Origin: Bacillota bacterium
GTDB taxonomy: Bacteria > Bacillota > Clostridia > Christensenellales > Aristaeellaceae
Length of the DNA: 64,000 nucleotides
Reading direction: 5' to 3'
Assembly: GCA_023421395.1 (NCBI GenBank)
Contig: JAEZTL010000002.1
Span: 62,001-126,000 of the forward strand
Shown here: piece by piece, positions 8,264-16,724 of the stretch
Layout: every line of letters starts with the position of its first letter
Numbering within the stretch: the first letter of the stretch is position 1
Notes under the pieces: generated by a model
The model's input: the letters and a program-made list of their open reading frames with translations, nothing else
What the model was told of the DNA's origin: nothing
The model's database searches: none
Made by a program: the position numbers and the translations under genes

Positions 8264-9207
8264 GGCATATCCTTGTTCACCGTTCTCCGCACCGAGCAGA
8301 TTGCGGGCGTGAAGCGCCTGGGCCAGAAGGCGGAAGCGAAAGGGTTCGCGCTTTCATAGCAGACATGCACCCAAGGCCGCCCGCACTCCAGACAGAGTTC
8401 CAGCATGCGTTCCACCAGCGCGCCGCCGATGCCCGCGCCACGATATCCCGACGCCACGTAAGCGCCGACCCCTGTGACGCATGCGCTTAATTCCCCGGTC
8501 AGCTGCTCGCAGTCGATCCCGGGGGCAACGGTAAAATTCAGCGCGCCGACCGGGCGTTCACCGTCCCAGGCCATTAGAACCCGATCCTCCTTGAGAATTT
8601 TATGGATGCGCTCCAAGTTGAACGCCTGCCGCCGGAGAAAGAGCGGCGCGCCCAGAAAATACGCCTGCGCCTCATCCGCCAGACTCAGCAGCGCCCTTGC
8701 GTCTCCCTCCCCCGCTTGTGAAATCCTGCAGGGGCAGGCACGTCCGGCCTCCGCGCGCTCCGCGCGCGCGCAGGCGTTCACCACATGGGCGGCGAAACCC
8801 AGCTCATATAGTTCGTTTTTTAGAGTATCGTCGCCGTAAAGCATCATCCAGAGATGGTTCCGCTTTCCGTCCGCCACCCATGCCCGGGCGGCGGACGTGT
8901 ACAGCGCGCGGTAGACGGCCGCCGTGTCTCCCGCCCTCGCCGCATGGGCGACCGTCGGGCAGAAAGCCGAAGGCTCGCCGTGAAAATCAAAGTAGGTCCA
9001 GCCCATGTATCCCGCCAATTCACCGTTTTCCACCGCGGCCAGCGCGCGCCCCGCGGCCACAAAGGCGCGGAGCATCGACTCCGCCGCGCTCGCTCCGCCG
9101 GGAAAGAAATCCGGAAAGACGCCCACCAGGTTCCGCAGGAATGCTTCATGCCAAAGGCGCAACGCGCCTGCAATGTGCTCTCCCCGCAATGGCATGATCT
9201 CGTACAT
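8260..9207 (-). CDS. GNAT-family N-acetyltransferase
   Basis: This 315-residue protein has a C-terminal GNAT core with the acetyl-CoA loop SGYRGAGIGGALVERML (about residues 256-272). The N-terminal half looks like a second, degenerate acetyltransferase domain with a related mixed helix-strand pattern. The substrate is unknown. I chose the ATG at 9207 because GGGGGG stands 6 nt before it; the ATG at 9213 directly abuts that run. It heads a minus-strand operon with sfsA and thpR behind a good promoter. Confidence 0.85.
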   Translation of the reverse strand: MYEIMPLRGEHIAGALRLWHEAFLRNLVGVFPDFFPGGASAAESMLRAFVAAGRALAAVENGELAGYMGWTYFDFHGEPSAFCPTVAHAARAGDTAAVYRALYTSAARAWVADGKRNHLWMMLYGDDTLKNELYELGFAAHVVNACARAERAEAGRACPCRISQAGEGDARALLSLADEAQAYFLGAPLFLRRQAFNLERIHKILKEDRVLMAWDGERPVGALNFTVAPGIDCEQLTGELSACVTGVGAYVASGYRGAGIGGALVERMLELCLECGRPWVHVCYESANPFASAFWPRRFTPAICSVRRTVNKDMP

Positions 9208-9225
9208 GCGCATCCCCCCGCTTCT

Positions 9226-9253
9226 ATTGTATCGCGCGCCGTCGGGAAGTCAA
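9226..9253 (-). promoter_or_regulatory. Promoter of GNAT-sfsA-thpR
   Basis: Minus strand: TTGACT (9253-9248), a 16-nt spacer and TACAAT (9231-9226), about 19 bp before the chosen start codon. Confidence 0.7.
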
Positions 9254-9302
9254 GGCGCGATGCTCTTACGCCGCGAGCCGCTGTAAAATTTTGTACCGGT
9301 GG

Positions 9303-9332
9303 TTGACTTTGCGCCGGTTCGTATGATATACT
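9303..9332 (+). promoter_or_regulatory. Promoter of the infC operon
   Basis: TTGACT (9303-9308), an 18-nt spacer and TATACT (9327-9332). Transcription from about 9339 would include the structured leader. Confidence 0.7.
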
Positions 9333-9338
9333 GCTTGT

Positions 9339-9470
9339 GATAAAGCAGAAGCGCTCGCTTCTCACCCGGCGGCAGTGCCAGCGCGGGTTGCATAAAACAG
9401 ATGTTTTGTGTGTGGGCGTTCGCTTTTGCGAAAGGCCCGCTTTTTTTATGAGAATCGATTTGGGAGGTGC
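9339..9470 (+). promoter_or_regulatory. L20-type leader of infC-rpmI-rplT
   Basis: A leader of about 130 nt precedes infC. It holds several local hairpins (for example GAAGC/GCTTC near 9348-9361 and AAAACA/TGTTTT at 9394-9407) and ends in an intrinsic terminator at 9412-9447. In low-GC Gram-positives this operon is controlled by ribosomal protein L20 binding such a leader and favouring the terminator. The layout fits that system. Assignment to the Rfam L20 leader needs a covariance search. Confidence 0.6.
9412..9447 (+). terminator. Attenuator terminator in the infC leader
   Basis: Stem GGGC-(G)-TTCGC / GCGAA-(AG)-GCCC with a TTTT loop, followed by seven Ts (9441-9447), just upstream of the infC ribosome site. 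Confidence 0.8.
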
Positions 9471-9992
9471 ATGGGTATCAACAACGATCTGATGATTAAT
9501 GAGGAAATCCGCGACCGCGAGGTACGTTTGATCGATCAGAACGGTGAACAGCTGGGCGTCATGCTGACACGGCAGGCGCTGGAGCTCGCCGAAGAACGCC
9601 AGCTCGATCTGGTCAAGATTGCGCCGCAGGCCAAGCCGCCTGTATGCAAGCTGATGGATTATGGCAAATACCGCTTCGAACAGTCCAAGCGTGAACGTGA
9701 GATTCGCAAGAATCAAAAGGTCATCACCATCAAGGAGGTTCGCCTTTCCGCGACCATCGAGGACCATGACGTGGACGTCAAGTTCAAAAATGCGGTCAAG
9801 TTCCTCCAGGATGGCGACAAGGTCAAGGTAAACATCCGTTTCCGTGGCCGTCAGATCACCCACTCAGAAATCGGTCTCCAGGTGATGAGGAGTTTCGCCG
9901 AGCGGATCAAGGAATACGCCATCATCGAGCGCCAGCCGCTCCTTGAAGGCCGAAACATGATCATGATCCTCTCCCCGCGCGACAAGGATTAA
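9471..9992 (+). CDS. infC: Translation initiation factor IF-3
   Basis: This 173-residue protein has both IF-3 domains. The N-terminal part starts INEEIRDREVRLIDQNGEQLG, here after a short MGINNDLM lead, and runs to YGKYRFEQSKRERE. The C-terminal part has EVRLSATIEDHDVDVK and RFRGRQITHSEIG. IF-3 binds the 30S subunit, prevents early 50S joining and proofreads the start codon. The ATG at 9471 follows GGGAGGTG at a short spacing; an ATG further in (9492) would have no ribosome site. It is cotranscribed with rpmI and rplT. Confidence 0.96.
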   Translation: MGINNDLMINEEIRDREVRLIDQNGEQLGVMLTRQALELAEERQLDLVKIAPQAKPPVCKLMDYGKYRFEQSKREREIRKNQKVITIKEVRLSATIEDHDVDVKFKNAVKFLQDGDKVKVNIRFRGRQITHSEIGLQVMRSFAERIKEYAIIERQPLLEGRNMIMILSPRDKD

Positions 9993-10041
9993 CGCTCGTT
10001 ATTTCCGCGAAATGATGCACTGAACGAGAGGAGGAGTATCC

Positions 10042-10239
10042 ATGCCCAAGCAGAAGACCCACCGCGGCGCGGCGAAGCGCTTCAGCCTGACCAAGACTGG
10101 CAAGATTAAGCGTTCGCAGGCGTTCAAGAGCCATATCCTGACCAAGAAACCCACCAAGCGCACGCGCAACCTTCGCAAGGCGGCCCTGGTGTTCAGCGGC
10201 GAAGCCAAAACAATGAAGAAACTGATTCCGTATAAGTAA
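10042..10239 (+). CDS. rpmI: 50S ribosomal protein L35
   Basis: This is a 65-residue, strongly basic protein with the L35 signature MPKQKTHRGAAKRFSLT at the N-terminus and the usual length. A strong GAGGAGGAG site precedes the ATG. It lies between infC and rplT in the standard order. Confidence 0.97.
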   Translation: MPKQKTHRGAAKRFSLTKTGKIKRSQAFKSHILTKKPTKRTRNLRKAALVFSGEAKTMKKLIPYK

Positions 10240-10253
10240 GGAGGCGAATCCAA

Positions 10254-10613
<360 letters not shown>

Positions 10614-10635
10614 GCGCCTTTCCGTCAAATATCAT

Positions 10636-10668
10636 AAAAGCGCGATCGTGCGGAACGGTCGCGCTTTT
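10636..10668 (+). terminator. Terminator after rplT
   Basis: AAAAGCGCGA (10636-10645) pairs with TCGCGCTTTT (10659-10668). The T-run on both strands allows it to act for either direction. Confidence 0.85.
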
Positions 10669-10694
10669 GAATATCGGCCTTACCTGAAGCCCGG

Positions 10695-11094
10695 TCACAC
10701 GTAATAGGGATTCGGCTTGAACAGCAGCACAAAAATATCAATAATCCAGCCGATGCCGAAGATCCCCCACGTCAGCAGGTAAAGGATGCCCATGCCCACC
10801 TTGCCCTCGTAGAACTTGTGCCCGAACACCGTGAAGATGCATAAAAGGAGCGCTACCCACTTGTTTTTTTGGCCGCCCAAGCGCGTAAGCGCCGTTCACA
10901 TTCTGATTGACGTTGGAATTGGTGTTGGTATTGGTGTTGTTGATGACAATCTGCGGCTCCTTGGCCGCAAGCATCTCCACCTGCCTTCCGCACGCCGTGC
11001 ATATCACGGCGTCCACCGGAATCTTCGTGCCGCAAAACTTGCAGAACTTGGTTTGAACGGCGGCGCCGCTCGCGGGCATCGGTTCAGCGGTCAT
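10695..11094 (-). pseudogene. Zinc-ribbon/TM2-domain protein, frameshifted
   Basis: The first frame (from 11094) encodes a zinc ribbon with CKFCG and CTACG (about residues 18-35), then an Asn/Thr-rich linker NNTNTNTNSNVNQN. The TM2 domain that should follow (WVALLLCIFTVFGHKFYEGK and two membrane segments) is in another frame, from about 10860 to 10695. Removing one A from the A7 run (minus strand, near 10866-10872) restores a single frame reading GRPKNKWVALLL. TM2 proteins with this zinc-ribbon plus linker layout are common in Firmicutes; their role is unknown. This is either a true lesion, a sequencing error in the homopolymer, or expression by transcriptional slippage. Confidence 0.8.
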
Positions 11095-11264
11095 GGTTTC
11101 TCCTCCTCATCCGCATCCTGGTTCATCTATATTTTAATAACAAAACACATGAAAGTCAATTTGTCCGAATGTAATTTTTGCCTTTGCCGCTGCGAAGCAG
11201 CCGGGCGTCGTTCGCGCTCGCCGGTCAAGCACAGCCGCGCCCCGTCAAAAGGCAGGCGTATCCA

Positions 11265-11293
11265 TTGCGCCGCGGCCGGAAATGTCCTATAAT
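11265..11293 (+). promoter_or_regulatory. Promoter of the traX-like gene
   Basis: TTGCGC (11265-11270), a 17-nt spacer and TATAAT (11288-11293), 34 bp before the start codon. Confidence 0.7.
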
Positions 11294-11327
11294 GAGGGTA
11301 TCGTATTTTTTATCCGAAGGTGATTTG

Positions 11328-12095
11328 ATGGCGGGCGGGCGGAGCGTTAAGCTCAATACGGACACCGGTTTTCTCAAGCTCATCGCGATTACGACGATGG
11401 CAATCGACCACGTGGGCGCGGCAATCCTACCCCAGTATCCAATCCTCCGGGTGATCGGGCGCGTCGCCTTTCCGATCTTCGCCTACAGCCTGGCGGTGGG
11501 TTGCGTGTACACCCACGACATGCGCCGCTACATGCTGCGCATGCTGCTGCTGGCGCTCATCTCTCAGCCGCTGTACGCGCTGGGTCTCAACCATACCACC
11601 GCGGCGATGAACGCCGTTTCGTGGACCGGCGATCCGCTCCGAAGCGCGCTCTCCTGGTACCTGATGAGCTGGAACCGCCCCAGTATTCTGCTTTCGTTGA
11701 TGGCGGGCATGCTGCTCATCTGGTGTTTCAAGGACAAAAAGTACGCGATGGCGGCAGTCGTAGCCGGTGTCATCCTGTACTTCCAGGGGTACCTCGATTA
11801 CGGCTGGCGCGGCGTGGCGCTGATGCTCCTGTTCTACGCCTTCCTGGAGCAGCCCGGCGCGTCCTTTCTGTGGATACTCGGCTTCATGCTGTGGTGGGGC
11901 GTCTCCGGTGGCGGCGGATACCAGATTGGCCCGGTGCGCTTCAGCACCCAGACCTTCGCGATCATGGCGCTGCCCGTGATCTACCTGCCCACCAAGACCG
12001 GCTTGAAACTGCCCAAGTGGTTTTTCTATCTGTTCTATCCGCTGCACTTGGCCGCGATCTACGCCGCCCAGCTGATGATCGCTCGGGGCGCATGA
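11328..12095 (+). CDS. TraX family membrane protein
   Basis: This 255-residue membrane protein has about eight hydrophobic segments. The TraX-family start LKLIAITTMAIDHVGAAI, the RVIGRVAFPIFAYSLAVG stretch (about residues 42-60) and the C-terminal FYLFYPLHLAAIYA are all present. TraX acetylates F-pilin in enterobacteria. The many Firmicute homologues, mostly far from conjugation genes as here, are of unknown substrate and fit an acyltransferase-3-like fold. No conjugation gene is near. An AAGG site precedes the ATG at 11328. Confidence 0.88.
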   Translation: MAGGRSVKLNTDTGFLKLIAITTMAIDHVGAAILPQYPILRVIGRVAFPIFAYSLAVGCVYTHDMRRYMLRMLLLALISQPLYALGLNHTTAAMNAVSWTGDPLRSALSWYLMSWNRPSILLSLMAGMLLIWCFKDKKYAMAAVVAGVILYFQGYLDYGWRGVALMLLFYAFLEQPGASFLWILGFMLWWGVSGGGGYQIGPVRFSTQTFAIMALPVIYLPTKTGLKLPKWFFYLFYPLHLAAIYAAQLMIARGA

Positions 12096-12111
12096 CACTC
12101 TTATCCTTTCA

Positions 12112-12146
12112 AGACGCGGGCCCGCTTTGCGGGCCCGCGTCTTTTG
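12112..12146 (+). terminator. Terminator after the traX-like gene
   Basis: A perfect 14-bp stem (12112-12125 with 12129-12142), TTT loop and TTTT. The T-run merges with the -35 box of the next promoter. Confidence 0.9.
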
Positions 12147-12172
12147 ATCTTTTCGCCGAACCGTGGTATAAT
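12144..12172 (+). promoter_or_regulatory. Promoter of the 71-aa membrane protein gene
   Basis: TTGATC (12144-12149), a 17-nt spacer and TATAAT (12167-12172). Confidence 0.7.
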
Positions 12173-12191
12173 TATAGAAGGAGGTGAGCGC

Positions 12192-12407
12192 ATGCTGTTT
12201 TTCGCGCCGTTTATCTGGCTGATCGCCGTTCCCGCGCTGTTCGTCCTGATCGTTTTGATCCGGATGCTGTTTTGGCTGCGCTCGCTGGGGCAGCCGGAAG
12301 CGCGCGGCGGCGCCGAAAGCGGTCAGCCCTTTATCGAAGGTGAGTTCGTGGAGGATGAAGAACCTGCCGATCATTCGGTTCCCACTCGCACTCCGCTTGA
12401 AAAATAG
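12192..12407 (+). CDS. Small membrane protein with acidic tail
   Basis: This 71-residue protein of unknown function has one long hydrophobic segment (residues 1-28) and a soluble tail containing PFIEGEFVEDEEPAD. Such a G-x-V/F-x-E tail is seen in many short anchored proteins of Firmicutes. It is supported as a gene by its own TATAAT promoter, a strong AGGAGGTGAGC ribosome site and normal codon use. Its last codons overlap the purA promoter, so it may be cotranscribed with purA at a basal level. Confidence 0.65.
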   Translation: MLFFAPFIWLIAVPALFVLIVLIRMLFWLRSLGQPEARGGAESGQPFIEGEFVEDEEPADHSVPTRTPLEK

Positions 12408-12425
12408 CCCCGAAAATGGTATAAT
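12397..12425 (+). promoter_or_regulatory. purA promoter
   Basis: TTGAAA (12397-12402), a 17-nt spacer and TATAAT (12420-12425). The -35 box lies in the last codons of the small gene upstream. Confidence 0.8.
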
Positions 12426-12511
12426 ATTATGCAAACGCTCAGAAACGGCCTTTTTCGCCGAACATTCTTGTGCGGATGCGCGGTATTCGTTCGTAATTGG
12501 AGGAAAATTGC

Positions 12512-13786
12512 ATGGCGATCTGCGCAATTGTGGGCATCAACTGGGGCGACGAGGGCAAGGGCCGCATGGTGGACTACCTGGCCGACCGCTTTGAAGTCGT
12601 CGTAAGGTATCAGGGCGGCAACAACGCCGGCCACACCGTCATCAACGAATACGGCAAGTCGGCGCTGAACCTGTTGCCGTCCGGCATCTTTCACCGGGAG
12701 ACGGTGAACCTCTTGGGCGTGGGCACGGTCATTGACCTCAAGCATCTGAATGAAGAAATGGCGAAGCTTCGCGAGCGCGGCGTCGCCATCACGCCGGAAA
12801 ACCTGCGCATCTCGGAGCGGGCGATGATCGTTCTCCCCTTCCATCCGCTGCAGGACAAGCTGGAGGAGATTCGGCTGGGCAAGGACAGCTACGGCTCGAC
12901 GCTGCGCGGCATTTCGCCCATCTACGGCGATAAGTACATGAAAAAGGCCATCCAGATGGGCGACCTGAAGTATCCGGATACGCTCCGGCATCATTTGAAA
13001 AAGCTGATTGACTGGAAGAACGCGGTGTTCGCCCAGGCCTACGGCCAACCGCCGATCTCTTTCGAGGAGACGATGGAATGGCTCGATACCTATGGCACGC
13101 CGCTCATCCCCTACATCTGCGACACCGGCAAGGTTTTGAAGGATGCCCAGGACGCGGACAAGAGCATTTTGTTCGAGGCACAGCTCGGCGCGCTCCGGGA
13201 CATTGATTATGGCATCTACCCGTTTTCCTCGTCCTCCTCGCCGCTGGCGGCCTACGCGCCCATCGGCGGCGGCCTGCCCTCCATCAAGCTGGATGAGGTC
13301 GTGGGCGTCGTGAAAGCCTACTCCACCTGCGTGGGTGAAGGCCCCTTTGTGGGCGAGCTCTCCGGAGAAACCGCGACGAACCTGCGCGAAGCGGGCGGCG
13401 AATATGGCGCGGCCACCGGCCGGCCCCGGCGCGTCGCCTGGATGGACGCGGTGGCCACCCGCCACGGCATCGGCCTGCAGGGCGCCACCACCATCGCGCT
13501 GACCAAGATGGACGTGCTCAGTTACGTGGACGAGATCCCCGTCTGCGTCGGCTACCGCCTTGGAGGCGAAATCACGGAGGACTTCCCCTTCACGCCGGAG
13601 CTTAATGCCTGTGAGCCCGTCTACGAGGTACTGCCGGGCTGGAAGACGGACATCTCTTCCGTGCGCGATTTCTCGGCCCTGCCCAAAGCGGCGCAGGACT
13701 ATGTGCTCTACCTTGAGCGCAAGCTGGGCTGCCCGATCCGCTATGTTTCCGTGGGCGCCGAGCGTGAACAGATCATCCTGCGCTGA
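12512..13786 (+). CDS. purA: Adenylosuccinate synthetase
   Basis: This 424-residue enzyme makes adenylosuccinate from IMP, aspartate and GTP, the first step from IMP to AMP. The N-terminal GTP/IMP site reads GINWGDEGKG (about residues 8-17), followed by GGNNAGHT (about residues 37-44). The later GVVKAYSTCVGEGPF and TGRPRRVAWMD (about residues 300-310) are family hallmarks. The ATG at 12512 follows TTGGAGGAAAA. purB lies 14 bp downstream, so both enzymes of AMP synthesis from IMP are co-expressed. Confidence 0.97.
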   Translation: MAICAIVGINWGDEGKGRMVDYLADRFEVVVRYQGGNNAGHTVINEYGKSALNLLPSGIFHRETVNLLGVGTVIDLKHLNEEMAKLRERGVAITPENLRISERAMIVLPFHPLQDKLEEIRLGKDSYGSTLRGISPIYGDKYMKKAIQMGDLKYPDTLRHHLKKLIDWKNAVFAQAYGQPPISFEETMEWLDTYGTPLIPYICDTGKVLKDAQDADKSILFEAQLGALRDIDYGIYPFSSSSSPLAAYAPIGGGLPSIKLDEVVGVVKAYSTCVGEGPFVGELSGETATNLREAGGEYGAATGRPRRVAWMDAVATRHGIGLQGATTIALTKMDVLSYVDEIPVCVGYRLGGEITEDFPFTPELNACEPVYEVLPGWKTDISSVRDFSALPKAAQDYVLYLERKLGCPIRYVSVGAEREQIILR

Positions 13787-13800
13787 CGGGAGGAACCTTT

Positions 13801-15234
13801 ATGGAACGTAAAACCGCCTATGAGTCGCCGCTTGGCAGCCGCTATGCCAGCCGCGAAATGCTGTACCTGTTCTCGCCGGACAACAAGTTCATCACCTGGC
13901 GGAAGCTCTGGGTGGCGCTGGCGGAGGCGGAGCAGGAGCTGGGGCTCCCGATCACCGACGCGCAGATTGCGGAGCTCAACGCCCATGTGGAGGACATCGA
14001 CTACGATGCCGCCCGCGCCTATGAGGAACGGGTGCGCCACGACGTGATGGCCCACGTGCGCGCCTATGCCGACCAGTGTGGCGCAAACGCCGGCGCGATT
14101 CTCCACCTGGGCGCGACCTCCTGCTATGTGACAGACAACACCGACGCGCTGATCCTCCGGGACGCGCTCAGGCTGATCCGCGGAAAGCTGCTGGAGGCGA
14201 TACGGCGCCTTCGCGCCTTCGCGCTTGAGTACAAGGATCTTGCCACGCTGGGGCTTACCCATCTGCAGCCGGCGCAGCCGGTGACGGTGGGCAAGCGTGC
14301 CTGTCTGTGGATGCAGGACCTTTTGATGGACGTGACCGACCTCGATCACGCCCTCTCCACGATCAAGCTCCTGGGCTCCAAAGGTACGACGGGCACCCAG
14401 GCGAGCTTCATGGCGCTGTTTGACAACGACGGCGAAAAGGTGCTGGCGCTGGAAAAGCGCATCGCCGAGAAGATGGGCCTCGATGCGGTCTACCCGGTCA
14501 GCGGGCAGACGTATCCCCGGAAGCTGGACAGCCGTGCGCTGGCGGTGCTCAGCGGTATCGCCCAAAGCGCTTACAAATTCGCGCAGGACATCCGCCTTCT
14601 GCAGGCGTTCCACGAGTGCGAAGAGCCCTTCGGCAAGGAGCAGATCGGCTCCAGCGCGATGGCCTACAAGCGAAACCCCATGCGCTCAGAGCGCATCTGC
14701 GCCCTCAGCCGCCACGTGATGGCGCTGGAGGCCGACACCGCCATGACCGCCGCCACGCAGTGGTTCGAGCGAACGCTGGACGATTCCGCCAACCGCCGTT
14801 TGAGCCTGCCGGAGGCGTTCCTTGCCACCGACGCGGTGCTGGAACTCGTCTGCAACGTGACGTCCGGCATCGTGGTTTACCCCAAGATCATCGAAAAGAA
14901 CCTGAGGGAGAACCTGCCCTTCATGGCCACCGAGAACATCCTGATGGAAGCCGTCAAGGCGGGCGGTGACAGGCAGGCGCTCCACGAACGCATCCGCGTT
15001 CATTCCCAGGAGGCCACGCGTCGGGTGCGGGTGGAGGGGCTTACCAACGATCTGATGGACCGCATCGCCGCCGATCCGGCCTTCCCGCTGGAGCGCGGCC
15101 GCCTGGAGGCGCTGCTGGATCCGAAACTCTACACCGGACGCTCCGCCCAACAGGTGGAGGAATTCATTCGGGAAGCGATTGATCCACTCATTGCCGGCGC
15201 GCCCGAGGTCAAGGCCGGCGACGTCCGGGTCTAA
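13801..15234 (+). CDS. purB: Adenylosuccinate lyase
   Basis: This 477-residue lyase of the fumarase/aspartase superfamily cleaves adenylosuccinate to AMP and fumarate, and SAICAR to AICAR. Visible elements are SRYASREML near the start, HLGATSCYVTDN (about residues 102-113), THLQPAQPVTVGKR (about residues 156-169) and the mobile signature loop GSSAMAYKRNPMRSE (about residues 283-297) with the catalytic serine. The size matches the longer PurB subgroup close to eukaryotic ADSL. It is second in a purA-purB operon and is followed by a terminator. Confidence 0.97.
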   Translation: MERKTAYESPLGSRYASREMLYLFSPDNKFITWRKLWVALAEAEQELGLPITDAQIAELNAHVEDIDYDAARAYEERVRHDVMAHVRAYADQCGANAGAILHLGATSCYVTDNTDALILRDALRLIRGKLLEAIRRLRAFALEYKDLATLGLTHLQPAQPVTVGKRACLWMQDLLMDVTDLDHALSTIKLLGSKGTTGTQASFMALFDNDGEKVLALEKRIAEKMGLDAVYPVSGQTYPRKLDSRALAVLSGIAQSAYKFAQDIRLLQAFHECEEPFGKEQIGSSAMAYKRNPMRSERICALSRHVMALEADTAMTAATQWFERTLDDSANRRLSLPEAFLATDAVLELVCNVTSGIVVYPKIIEKNLRENLPFMATENILMEAVKAGGDRQALHERIRVHSQEATRRVRVEGLTNDLMDRIAADPAFPLERGRLEALLDPKLYTGRSAQQVEEFIREAIDPLIAGAPEVKAGDVRV

Positions 15235-15252
15235 ACTCAATCCTTTCTCCAT

Positions 15253-15279
15253 GGGGCGGCAATCCACCGCCCCTTTTTT
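15253..15279 (+). terminator. Terminator after purB
   Basis: GGGGCGG (15253-15259) pairs with CCGCCCC (15267-15273), followed by six Ts. Confidence 0.88.
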
Positions 15280-15308
15280 CATGCGCGTTGTGTCAGAAGC
15301 GTTCTTGC

Positions 15309-15338
15309 TTGACCCCTCCCGCGCATTTATGATAAAAT
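15309..15338 (+). promoter_or_regulatory. mntP promoter
   Basis: TTGACC (15309-15314), an 18-nt spacer and TAAAAT (15333-15338). The leader is too short for a yybP-ykoY manganese riboswitch. Confidence 0.65.
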
Positions 15339-15369
15339 ACAAAGAATCTTTTGCAAGGGACTGAGGCAA

Positions 15370-15939
15370 TTGGGAACGGCGGATATTCTGCTGATCGGCG
15401 TGGGCCTTTCGATGGACGCATTCGCGGTGGCTGTGTGCAAGGGGCTGTCCATGCGCAGGATCAACTGGGGGCACGCGGCGGTCATCGCGTTATTCTTCGG
15501 CGGGTTTCAGGCGCTGATGCCCTTTCTGGGCTGGATTCTGGGCCTTGGTCTTCAGGGCTTGATCGCCGCCTATGACCATTGGATTGCTTTCGGCCTTTTG
15601 AGCTTCATCGGCGGCAAATTCCTGGTGGATGCCCTCAAGGCAAGCTGTGAAGAGGGCGACGCCTGCGCCGTCGCGCTGGACATCAAGGGCCTTTTCGTGC
15701 TGGCCATCGCCACCAGCATTGACGCGCTGGCCGTGGGCGTCACGCTGGCGTTCCTCCAGGTCAACGTGGCAGCGGCCTGTTCGCTGATCGGCATCACCAC
15801 CTTCCTCATCTCGCTGGGCGGCGTGGTGGTGGGCAACTATTTCGGCGCGCGTTTTCAGCGGAAAGCGCAGATCGCCGGCGGCGTGATTCTGATCCTGATC
15901 GGCGTCAAGATCCTGCTGGAGCACCTGGGGCTGATTTAG
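15370..15939 (+). CDS. mntP: Putative manganese efflux pump MntP
   Basis: This 189-residue membrane protein has six hydrophobic segments and the two repeated MntP motifs: GLSMDAFAVAVCKG (about residues 12-25) and ATSIDALAVGVTLA (about residues 112-125). The acidic residues in the membrane are thought to bind Mn2+. MntP exports excess Mn2+. It begins with TTG at 15370 behind GAGGCAA; no ATG lies in frame upstream of the first motif. It stands alone with its own promoter. Confidence 0.92.
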   Translation: MGTADILLIGVGLSMDAFAVAVCKGLSMRRINWGHAAVIALFFGGFQALMPFLGWILGLGLQGLIAAYDHWIAFGLLSFIGGKFLVDALKASCEEGDACAVALDIKGLFVLAIATSIDALAVGVTLAFLQVNVAAACSLIGITTFLISLGGVVVGNYFGARFQRKAQIAGGVILILIGVKILLEHLGLI

Positions 15940-15948
15940 CGGCGCGGC

Positions 15949-15977
15949 TTGACGCGGACCGCCGGCCGTGATAGGAT
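15949..15977 (+). promoter_or_regulatory. Promoter of the DUF4867 gene
   Basis: TTGACG (15949-15954), a 17-nt spacer and TAGGAT (15972-15977). Confidence 0.65.
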
Positions 15978-16007
15978 AGATCGAGAATTTGATACGGAGG
16001 CGCAGCC

Positions 16008-16655
16008 ATGGCTAAGATTCAATCGGTGTTTGACGATTCCTTCAAAAAGTACGGCGCGGTCGTGACGGGCGTGCCGTCTGACGCGATCCGCGCGGCGGCG
16101 GCTTTGATCCCGATGCCGGACAAGGGCGTCGCGTACCGGCGTTCGATCCCCGAGCTCGAAGCCACCGGGGATTTTTCGGGCTTCCTCGCGCGCTACGGCG
16201 GTTTCAAGCCCGTTCAGGCGGGCCTTTGCTGGGGCTACAACACCCGGATGGACTGCATGGAATATCACCGCGCCAGCGAAGTCAACGTGGCGGTGACAGA
16301 GTGCGTCGTCATGTTGGGCGACCGGCGCGACATCTCGGACGGCGTTTATGATTCCGACTTGGTGGAGCTTTTCCGTGTGCCCGCGGGCACCGCGGTGGAA
16401 CTTTACGCCACCACGCTGCATTACGCCCCCTGTCAGGTTCGGGAATCGGGCTTCCGTATGATCATCCTGCTGCCCGAAGGCACCAACGCGGACCTCGCGC
16501 CCGAAGCGCTGGAGGCGGCGAAGCAGTCCTCCGGCGAACACCGCATGCTGTGGGCCGTGGACAAGTGGCTGATCGCCCATCCCGATACGGGCGAGGCGAA
16601 GTCCGGCGCGCTGGCCGGCATCAAGGGCGAAAACATCGACATTTCCAAGGGCTGA
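16008..16655 (+). CDS. DUF4867 family protein
   Basis: This 215-residue soluble protein has the DUF4867 pattern: CWGYNTRMDCMEYHRASEVN (about residues 77-96), a central VVMLGDRRDI, then VPAGTAVELYATTLHYAPC (about residues 127-145) and a C-terminal KGENIDI. The fold is probably cupin-like, with His and Glu residues in the first motif suited to bind a metal. The function is not established. In other Firmicutes such genes often sit near carbohydrate or aldolase genes. Here it is a single gene with its own promoter and terminator. Confidence 0.8.
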   Translation: MAKIQSVFDDSFKKYGAVVTGVPSDAIRAAAALIPMPDKGVAYRRSIPELEATGDFSGFLARYGGFKPVQAGLCWGYNTRMDCMEYHRASEVNVAVTECVVMLGDRRDISDGVYDSDLVELFRVPAGTAVELYATTLHYAPCQVRESGFRMIILLPEGTNADLAPEALEAAKQSSGEHRMLWAVDKWLIAHPDTGEAKSGALAGIKGENIDISKG

Positions 16656-16666
16656 TCTGAACTGTG

Positions 16667-16698
16667 AAAAAGGCGGGGCTTTTGTGCCCCGCCTTTTT
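16667..16698. terminator. Bidirectional terminator
   Basis: AAAAAGGCGGGGC (16667-16679) pairs with GCCCCGCCTTTTT (16686-16698). A/T runs on both ends serve the DUF4867 gene and the convergent gene on the minus strand. Confidence 0.92.
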
Positions 16699-16724
16699 AT
16701 AAGCGCACTTTATATGTCCTACAG

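Noticed and set aside
15235..15369. Possible yybP-ykoY manganese riboswitch before mntP
   Set aside because: The predicted transcript leader is only about 25 nt, too short for the riboswitch.
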